A model generated the notes under the pieces. It did not search any database. It saw nothing but the letters and a program-made list of their open reading frames with translations, and was not told the origin of the DNA. Below, piece by piece: positions 58,269 through 64,000 of a DNA stretch of 64,000 nucleotides. Position numbers and translations under genes: made by a program. Position 1 is the stretch's first letter. The number at the start of each line of letters is the position of its first letter. This DNA comes from VYFG01 sp965204165 (GTDB lineage Bacteria > Pseudomonadota > Gammaproteobacteria > Arenicellales > Poriferihabitantaceae). The stretch is taken from positions 1,116,001 through 1,180,000 of the forward strand of contig OZ241969.1 of NCBI GenBank assembly GCA_965204165.1, read 5' to 3'.

Positions 58269-60299
58269 TCACCTCGAAAGGTCGGTATCGCTGAAAGTTG
58301 GCGGATAGGTATACCGCCACACCTTTTCGGCCATGCCCTCCCGGTTCCAATGCACGGACAGGGTGGACTCGATTTCCAGTCCGCCACAGCCGGATTTTGA
58401 AACCAACGAATTCTTAATCCGAGCGGTACCGTCCTCCCTGCGGATCTCAATCGTGTGGTCCATCGTGCAAATCAGGATATAAGGATCCGTCGTGTCGATA
58501 CGGTAGTGTGCCGAAGTCCGTAACGTGATGGCGAGATTCTCTTCCGGGAATCGGAGCGTGACGCGTGGCAGGGTCCAGGATGAATCAACTCGGTCGTCGA
58601 CGAGTTTCGCCGGTTCTCTTTGCAGTGGTCCCTCGGATTCGCTTTCCCAGGATTTCCGGACCGGAAGTTCCGTGGCCTCGGGGAACGGCACCGACAATCC
58701 AGCCGTGTGAGGGAGGGCAGGCAGGTTCAGTTGGGCTCCCCGTGTCAGGATACTAACGGAAGCGGGCTGGAATGCAGGCCAGGCCAGGGGCCAGTAGGAT
58801 GTTCCGAGTGACAGACGGATACGATTGCCCCGGGAAAACCGGTAGGCGGCGGAAGGTAGCCGAATACGGTAACGTACGGGACTGCCTGCGGTGAAGGGTG
58901 ATACGGAGTCGAGCGTCCCGTCGAGGGCGAGGTTCCGGACCTGCCGGACCACGAGGTTGGAGCGTCCGTCGGGCGTGACCTCGCACAGACGGAATACGAG
59001 TTGTGCCTCCGTCAGATCACGCGAGATGTCGCAGGACAGCTCGGCATGGCCGACCAGGTCGAGATTCTCTTTGAGCGGGGCGGAGTCGAAACAGAGCGAA
59101 CGGCTGTCATCCGCCGACTGGTCGAGCGGCAACCCGCCCATACGTCCGAAGTAACCGGTGTCTCCGGCGCATTCCCCGTGACGCAGATCGTTTGAAATTT
59201 CGAGGGACTGGGTTTCTATCAGGGGTTGGTCCGTCAGGCCGCCCGGGGAAAAAAACAGCGTGGTGCCATCGGTTTCTTCGTCGCCGACCGCTTCAACCCA
59301 TTCCCCGTTTCGTATGGCAAGCCGGTCCACGGGCGGATCGAACTCCCGCCGCCAGAGCCTGAGGCGGGGCCAGTTCCGGACGTTTCCGGTTTCGTTCCCG
59401 AGCCAATGATCCCACCACTCAAGTGCCAGGTCCTGAAAACCGATCGCGGGGCCGGGTTCTCCCTGGTCAGGATAGTGATGCCCCCAGGGGCCGACGACGC
59501 CCCAGCAGATGTCAGGCCGGGCCTGCACCAGTCCCATGACGGAATTCGAATACCGGTCGGCCCATCCTCCGATGGACAGGATGGGACATGAAAGCCGCCC
59601 GGCGCTGAATTTCACAGAACCGTGCCGCCAGTATTCGCCCCGGGTGCGATGCCGAATCCAGGCATCGAGGGGGAATGAAAGATTTCGGAGGCGCTCCTCC
59701 CACTGGTCCCGCCACCCGTCCCCCACGGTCGCGGAATCAGGCGGCGCGGCGAGAATGGCGGGCAATGTCGCCCCCCATTCGAAACTGTCGGTCAACAGGG
59801 CGCCGCCCGTCCAGTGGATATCGTCCTCGAAGCGGTCCGCCGTCGCGCAATTGGCGATGACCGCCTTCAGGGGGCTGGGCGCGTCCACGGCGGCCTGCAG
59901 GCTCGCGGTTCCGCCCCAGGAGGTGCCGAACATGCCGACACGTCCGGAGCACCAGTCCTGTTCGGCGATCCACTCGATGACATGCCGGGCGTCGGCCAGT
60001 TCATCGTCCGAATACATGTCCGGCATGTGCCCCTCGCTGTCGCCGGAGCCGCGCATGTCGACCCGGAGGCACACATAGCCGTGGGCCGCAAAGTAGGGAT
60101 GGTTTCGCTCATCCCTCGCGCGCACCATGTCGCGCTTGCGATAGGGGATGTATTCGAGAATTGCCGGAAAGGGCCCTTGGCCCTCAGGCCACCAGATGCG
60201 CGCGGAGAGCCTGACGCCGTCGGGCATTGCGATCCAGCAATGCTCGGTTTGCCTGACGGAATCACTGGACCCCGGGCTCTTTTTCACGTTGTTGGGCAC
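58269..60299 (-). CDS. CocE/NonD family serine hydrolase
   Basis: The 676-residue enzyme has the X-Pro dipeptidyl-peptidase/cocaine-esterase architecture: an alpha/beta-hydrolase domain with the nucleophile elbow GMFGTSWGGTASLQAAV, the early RVDMRGSGDSEG and the histidine in GPWGHHYPDQGEPG, then a C-terminal jelly-roll (LPSAAYRFSRGNRIRLSLGT). It cleaves esters or amides of unknown type. It has no signal peptide. It is divergent from a peptide-type binding-protein gene with 246 bp between, so hydrolysis of an imported compound is plausible. Confidence 0.9.
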   Translation of the reverse strand: MPNNVKKSPGSSDSVRQTEHCWIAMPDGVRLSARIWWPEGQGPFPAILEYIPYRKRDMVRARDERNHPYFAAHGYVCLRVDMRGSGDSEGHMPDMYSDDELADARHVIEWIAEQDWCSGRVGMFGTSWGGTASLQAAVDAPSPLKAVIANCATADRFEDDIHWTGGALLTDSFEWGATLPAILAAPPDSATVGDGWRDQWEERLRNLSFPLDAWIRHRTRGEYWRHGSVKFSAGRLSCPILSIGGWADRYSNSVMGLVQARPDICWGVVGPWGHHYPDQGEPGPAIGFQDLALEWWDHWLGNETGNVRNWPRLRLWRREFDPPVDRLAIRNGEWVEAVGDEETDGTTLFFSPGGLTDQPLIETQSLEISNDLRHGECAGDTGYFGRMGGLPLDQSADDSRSLCFDSAPLKENLDLVGHAELSCDISRDLTEAQLVFRLCEVTPDGRSNLVVRQVRNLALDGTLDSVSPFTAGSPVRYRIRLPSAAYRFSRGNRIRLSLGTSYWPLAWPAFQPASVSILTRGAQLNLPALPHTAGLSVPFPEATELPVRKSWESESEGPLQREPAKLVDDRVDSSWTLPRVTLRFPEENLAITLRTSAHYRIDTTDPYILICTMDHTIEIRREDGTARIKNSLVSKSGCGGLEIESTLSVHWNREGMAEKVWRYTYPPTFSDTDLSR

Positions 60300-60545
60300 T
60301 TTGATGGATGTTGTTTATGGATTGAATGATACGGGCAGGCAGGTCAGGCGGGAATTTTTCAACAAAAATCTTTGAATCGTGGCGGTTCCCGGACATAATG
60401 CACACCTCACCCGAATTTTACGGGTCCCGGCACGAGATGGCAGACAGAGTCAGTTCTGCCGATCGATATGCCAGATGTCCGGCAATCGGGTTGAAACCGA
60501 TATCATCAAACCAATACCTCACCAGATAACACGAGGAGTAACACC

Positions 60546-62096
60546 ATGAAACAAAACACCATGACACGGCGTTCCTTCCTGGCGGCCGCCGGGGCGTTCG
60601 GCGCCGCGACGATGGCCGTGCCCCGATTCGCGCTGTCCCAGGACGGTACGGTCCTGACGGTCCGGTCCTACTCGGACCTCCAGGTGCTGGACCCCGCCTT
60701 CCGCCTGTCGAATCCCGAGGGTGACATCATCCGCTCGATCTTCGCGCCGCTGGTCATCCCGCAGGCAGGCGACGTCTGGGGCTGGAAAGCCATCGCCGTC
60801 GACAGCATCGAGCAGCTGGACGACGTGACTGTCGCTTTCACGCTCAAGGACAACATCGGCTTCACCGACGGCTATGGCCAGATGACGGCCGAAGACGTGA
60901 AGTTCTCGATCGAGCGGTTTGCCGATCCGGCCATGGAAAGCCCCTATGCCGGCGACTGGTCCGCACTGAAGGAGGTTGAAGTCAAGGACAAGCTGTCCGG
61001 ACTGATTCACTTGAAGAACAAGTTCGTGCCCCTGTGGACCACGACCCTGCCGACGGCGGCGTCATGCATCCTTTCGAAGCGCGCAATGGAGGAGCTGGGC
61101 GAAAAGATCACGACCAAGCCCGTGGCGCAGTCGGGACAGTATCTCCTGGCCGACTGGCAGCCGAAACAGAAAACCATCCTTCGGCGGAATCCGGACTGGG
61201 CGCATGAGCCCGGCGGCTTCGACGAGATTCATATCATTCCCATCGAGGATCCCGCGACCGCCGAACGCGGCTTCGAGGCGGGTGACCTGGATTACACCTG
61301 GACCTCGGTATCGTCGCTGCCGAGACTCAAGGCCAACCCGCCCGAGGGTTCGGTGGTGGTGGAGAAGCCCTCGCTGGCCTATGTCTGGATGGGAATCAAC
61401 CAGGATGTAGCGCCTTTCGACAACCCGAACATCCGGCGTGCCGTCCAGCATGCAGTAAACCGCGAAGAAGTTGTGGACGCGGCCTACTTCGGCGCCGCCT
61501 CGGTCGGGAACGGCATTCTTGCGCCGGGCCTGCCGGGCAGCCGGGATTCGGTGACCTACGACTACGACCCCGACAAGGCCCGGGCCCTGCTGGAGCAGGA
61601 GGGCGCAACCGACCTTTCCGTGACCCTGGACATCCTGAACCAGTCGGAACGCCTGACTGCCGCCCAGGTCATCCAGGCCAACCTCGCGGATGTGGGCATT
61701 TCCTGCGAGATCAAGCAGAACGACAGCGGCACGTTCTGGACCCTCGGGTCCAAGGACGGCGATTACTGGAACAAGCTGCAGCTCGTTCTCAGCCGTTACT
61801 CGATGCAGCCCGACCCGAGCTGGGCGACGGTCTGGTTCACACCGGAGCAGGTCGGCGTGTGGAACTGGGAGCGCTTCAACAACGCCGAATACAAGGCACT
61901 GCACGAACAGGGTCTCGTGGAAAGCGATTTTGCCAAGCGTGACGAGATCTACAAGAAGATGCAGGGACTCATGGACGAAAGCGGCTGCTACGTGTTCCTG
62001 ACCCACGAGGTGGTGGGCATCATCCACCGCGACACCATCGTGCCGGGTCAGAAACCGAACGGAGAACCCCTCTTATCCGAGTTCAGGAAGGCCTGA
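60546..62096 (+). CDS. Tat-exported family 5 ABC substrate-binding protein
   Basis: The 516-residue protein has a twin-arginine leader (TMTRRSFLAAAGAFGAATMA) and a family 5 mature part with VAFTLKDNIGFTDGYGQMTA, DVKFSIERFADPAMES, the DNPNIRRAVQHAVNREEVV block, and DYDPDKARALLEQEGA. It begins a second DppABCDF-like importer whose permeases and first ATPase follow. The ribosome site GAGGAG lies at 60532-60537. The ligand is not known. Confidence 0.92.
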   Translation: MKQNTMTRRSFLAAAGAFGAATMAVPRFALSQDGTVLTVRSYSDLQVLDPAFRLSNPEGDIIRSIFAPLVIPQAGDVWGWKAIAVDSIEQLDDVTVAFTLKDNIGFTDGYGQMTAEDVKFSIERFADPAMESPYAGDWSALKEVEVKDKLSGLIHLKNKFVPLWTTTLPTAASCILSKRAMEELGEKITTKPVAQSGQYLLADWQPKQKTILRRNPDWAHEPGGFDEIHIIPIEDPATAERGFEAGDLDYTWTSVSSLPRLKANPPEGSVVVEKPSLAYVWMGINQDVAPFDNPNIRRAVQHAVNREEVVDAAYFGAASVGNGILAPGLPGSRDSVTYDYDPDKARALLEQEGATDLSVTLDILNQSERLTAAQVIQANLADVGISCEIKQNDSGTFWTLGSKDGDYWNKLQLVLSRYSMQPDPSWATVWFTPEQVGVWNWERFNNAEYKALHEQGLVESDFAKRDEIYKKMQGLMDESGCYVFLTHEVVGIIHRDTIVPGQKPNGEPLLSEFRKA

Positions 62097-62103
62097 CCGG
62101 TTC

Positions 62104-62130
62104 CGGGCGGCCCGAAAGGGCCGCCCGTTT
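62104..62130 (+). terminator. Intra-operon hairpin behind the binding-protein gene
   Basis: A perfect 10-bp stem CGGGCGGCCC / GGGCCGCCCG (62104-62113 and 62118-62127) closed by a GAAA tetraloop is followed by TTTG. It sits between the binding protein and the first permease, as in the other importer of this window, and should lower permease expression relative to the binding protein. Confidence 0.7.
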
Positions 62131-62138
62131 GCTGACAA

Positions 62139-63083
62139 TTGCTGTACTACTCCCTCAAACGGCTGGGTCTGGCCGTTGCCATCGTGTCGGTGGCCATGCT
62201 GCTGCTGTTCACGATGATCTACCTGATCCCCGGCGACCCGGCCGCGGTTGCGCTGGGTCCCCGGGCCACGGAGGCCATGCGCGAGGCCCTGCGCATCAAG
62301 ATGGGGCTCGACCAGCCGGTCTGGATTCAGTTCTGGAACTTCTTCGTCAATGCATGGCAGGGCGATCTCGGCAACGAGGTGTTGTCGGACCGCCCGGTGG
62401 CCAAGGTGGTCATGGAGCAGCTGCCCGCGACCCTTGCGCTGATCGCCGGCGGCATGGTCTGGTCGGTCGCGCTCGGCATCCCGCTCGGATGCTGGACCGC
62501 GGTCAAGCGCGGCGGCATGGCCGACAGGATTGTCGGGGTATTCAGCGTCGCCGTCATCGCCGTGCCGTCCTTCGTAGTCGCGATCTACGCGCTCCTGATA
62601 TTCGCGGTGACCCTGCGCTGGCTTCCCGCCATCGGCGCGGGGGAGCCTGGCGATATCGGTGACCAGCTGGTGCACCTGATCCTGCCTTCCCTCGCCGTCG
62701 GGATCGGATGGGTGGGATATATCGCCCGCCTTGTCCGCGCCTCGATGCTCGAGGTGCTGGAGGCGTCGCACATCCGCACCGCCCGCGCCTTTGGCCTGCC
62801 GGACCGGCAGGTCACCTACCGTTATGCGCTGACGATCGCCATCCTGCCCACGGTCACCCTGCTGGGCGTAGGGATCGGGCAGATGCTCTCTTCCGCGGTG
62901 TTCGCGGAAATCGTGTTCGCCCGTCCCGGGGTCGGCAAGCTTGTCTATGATGCCATCCTGACCCGGAACTATCCGCTGGTCACAGGAGCCGTCCTGGTGA
63001 CCACGGTGCTGTTCATCCTGATCAATCTGATTGCCGATCTAGTCGTCGGCTACCTGGATCCCCGTGTCCGAAGCCGCCTCTAG
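62139..63083 (+). CDS. ABC transporter permease, DppB type
   Basis: The 314-residue permease has the N-terminal span LGLAVAIVSVAMLLLFTMIY, LIPGDPAAVALGPRATEAM, LGNEVLSDRPVAKVV and the coupling loop EASHIRTARAFGLPDRQVTY, typical of DppB. The only early start codon is TTG 62139, immediately behind the hairpin; the following LYYSLKRLG is the usual start of the family. Its stop lies 20 nt inside the next gene. Confidence 0.92.
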   Translation: MLYYSLKRLGLAVAIVSVAMLLLFTMIYLIPGDPAAVALGPRATEAMREALRIKMGLDQPVWIQFWNFFVNAWQGDLGNEVLSDRPVAKVVMEQLPATLALIAGGMVWSVALGIPLGCWTAVKRGGMADRIVGVFSVAVIAVPSFVVAIYALLIFAVTLRWLPAIGAGEPGDIGDQLVHLILPSLAVGIGWVGYIARLVRASMLEVLEASHIRTARAFGLPDRQVTYRYALTIAILPTVTLLGVGIGQMLSSAVFAEIVFARPGVGKLVYDAILTRNYPLVTGAVLVTTVLFILINLIADLVVGYLDPRVRSRL

Positions 63084-63921
63084 AGCGTACGGGTCCCTGC
63101 GCCGGATCCTGGCCGAACCGCTGGGCATGCTCGGCGTCGTACTGGTTCTGCTCATGATCGGCGGCGCGGTCTTCGCCGACCTGCTCGCCGCCGCCGAACC
63201 CAACAAGATCTCTCCGCGGGACCGGTTCCAAGGCCCGTCCCTGACCCATCTTCTCGGGACCGACCAGTTGGGCCGGGATCTGTTCTCCCGGGCCCTGCAC
63301 GGCGGACGCATCGCCCTGTCGGTGGCGCTGATCTCGACCGCCCTGTCCCTGGTGATCGGGGTCATTCTTGGCCTCATCGCCGGGTACGGCCCGCGTTGGC
63401 TGGACAACCTGATGATTCTCCTTTTCGACGCGATCAAGAGTTTCCCCACGGTCATGCTGGCGTTGGCCCTGGTCACCCTGTTCGGCCCGTCCCTGACCGC
63501 GGTGATGGTCGTCGTCGTGCTGGTGAATGTGCCCGGTTACGGCCGCATCATCCGGACCCAGACCCTGGCGCTGAAGTCCGCCCAGTTCGTCACCGCGGCG
63601 CAAAGCATGGGCGCCGGCACGGTCAGGGTACTGCGTGTTCACATCCTGCCGAATGTGATCGGCCCGCTGCTGATCCTGGCTTCGATGGACATTCCCGTGG
63701 TGGTCGCCATCGAGGCTGGCCTCAGCTTTCTCGGCCTCGGCGTCCGCCCGCCGACACCGTCCTGGGGCGCGATCCTGAATGACGGGTTCACGGCGATCCG
63801 GGACACGCCCTGGATCGCCATCGCGGGGGGACTGCCGATCATCCTTATCACCCTGGGGTTCACCTTTCTTGGCGAGACCCTGCGCGATGTGTTCGACCCC
63901 CGGCTGAAGAAGCAGGGATGA
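63064..63921 (+). CDS. ABC transporter permease, DppC type
   Basis: The 285-residue permease has the DppC features LTHLLGTDQLGRDLFSRALH, the coupling-loop region KSAQFVTAAQSMGAGTVRVL and RVHILPNVIGPLLI, and SFLGLGVRPPTPSWGAILND. GTG 63064 starts inside the previous gene, overlapping by 20 nt; its stop overlaps the ATG of the ATPase gene. It lacks the long acidic leader found in the other DppC-type permease of this window. Confidence 0.92.
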   Translation: MSEAASRAYGSLRRILAEPLGMLGVVLVLLMIGGAVFADLLAAAEPNKISPRDRFQGPSLTHLLGTDQLGRDLFSRALHGGRIALSVALISTALSLVIGVILGLIAGYGPRWLDNLMILLFDAIKSFPTVMLALALVTLFGPSLTAVMVVVVLVNVPGYGRIIRTQTLALKSAQFVTAAQSMGAGTVRVLRVHILPNVIGPLLILASMDIPVVVAIEAGLSFLGLGVRPPTPSWGAILNDGFTAIRDTPWIAIAGGLPIILITLGFTFLGETLRDVFDPRLKKQG

Positions 63922-64000
63922 ACGTCCTCGAAATCCAGGACCTCAATGTCACCTTCACCACCGAGGGCGGCCCGCTGCATGCGCTCAGGAACGTGTCCTT
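63918..64000 (+). CDS. ABC transporter ATP-binding subunit (partial)
   Basis: An ATG overlapping the permease stop (ATGA) opens MNVLEIQDLNVTFTTEGGPL followed by HALRNVS, the usual first strand of DppD-type ATPases. The gene continues beyond the window, so the Walker motifs are not visible. Confidence 0.85.
   Translation, partial: MNVLEIQDLNVTFTTEGGPLHALRNVS

Overview
The window is mostly very GC-rich, tightly packed bacterial DNA with many overlapping start and stop codons and several GTG or TTG starts. The gene content fits a gammaproteobacterial heterotroph, probably marine or host-associated. I base this on a DUF3461 protein, a FixL/FixJ oxygen-sensing pair next to a copper P-type ATPase, a DksA/TraR protein, and a large peripheral catabolic set (FAH family, CaiB/BaiF, amidase, sulfatase, phytanoyl-CoA dioxygenase, CocE hydrolase, peptide-type ABC importers). 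The taxonomy is inference; there is no rRNA or ribosomal protein to settle it. I saw no tRNA, rRNA or CRISPR array.

Layout. 1-9272: end of a methylthioribose salvage cluster (class II aldolase, mtnA), then FAH-family, amidohydrolase, dimethylformamidase-like, double CaiB/BaiF and CHAD genes. 9389-16524: an oxygen/redox block with a hemerythrin behind a probable Fnr-type promoter, a DksA/TraR protein, a Crp/Fnr regulator without Fe-S cysteines, a heme-PAS FixL with FixJ, and a copA / 23-codon ORF / cytochrome c operon. 16837-19362: cobQ and a higBA toxin-antitoxin pair. 19529-25798: BenE-type transporter, a DddP-like M24 protein, the 5-oxoprolinase genes pxpA, pxpC and pxpB, and a GST. 26039-39087: sulfurtransferase, DapA-family lyase, a complete dipeptide-type ABC importer ending in a DUF3461 gene, an MFS exporter, and an amidase-sulfatase pair. 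39087-41174: two RES/Xre toxin-antitoxin modules arranged tail to tail, one decayed, bracketed by an imperfect 39-bp direct repeat. 41156-47335: PanE-like reductase, RraA protein, orphan NMT1-type binding protein, PhyH dioxygenase, a pair of unknown genes, and a 3-hydroxybenzoate 6-hydroxylase-like flavoprotein.

From about 47.4 to 58.1 kb the base composition falls and the content becomes accessory: a DJ-1 / XRE-cupin / cupin / ferredoxin operon, an IS66-family element carrying a DNA adenine methylase between its terminal inverted repeats, a protein with both an Hsp90/MutL-like ATPase and a histidine-kinase core whose 3' end is cut by that element, an IS66 tnpA relic, a Vsr endonuclease, an HNH endonuclease and a possible group II intron relic. 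I read this as a foreign island with restriction/repair or defence functions, degraded by mobile elements. The last 6 kb (58269-64000) returns to host-like composition with a CocE hydrolase divergent from a second dipeptide-type ABC importer, which runs off the window.

The most unusual items are the methylase-carrying IS66 element and the kinase gene it interrupts, the RES module pair in its repeat frame, the 23-codon membrane ORF fused into the copA-cytochrome operon, and the DddP-like M24 protein.
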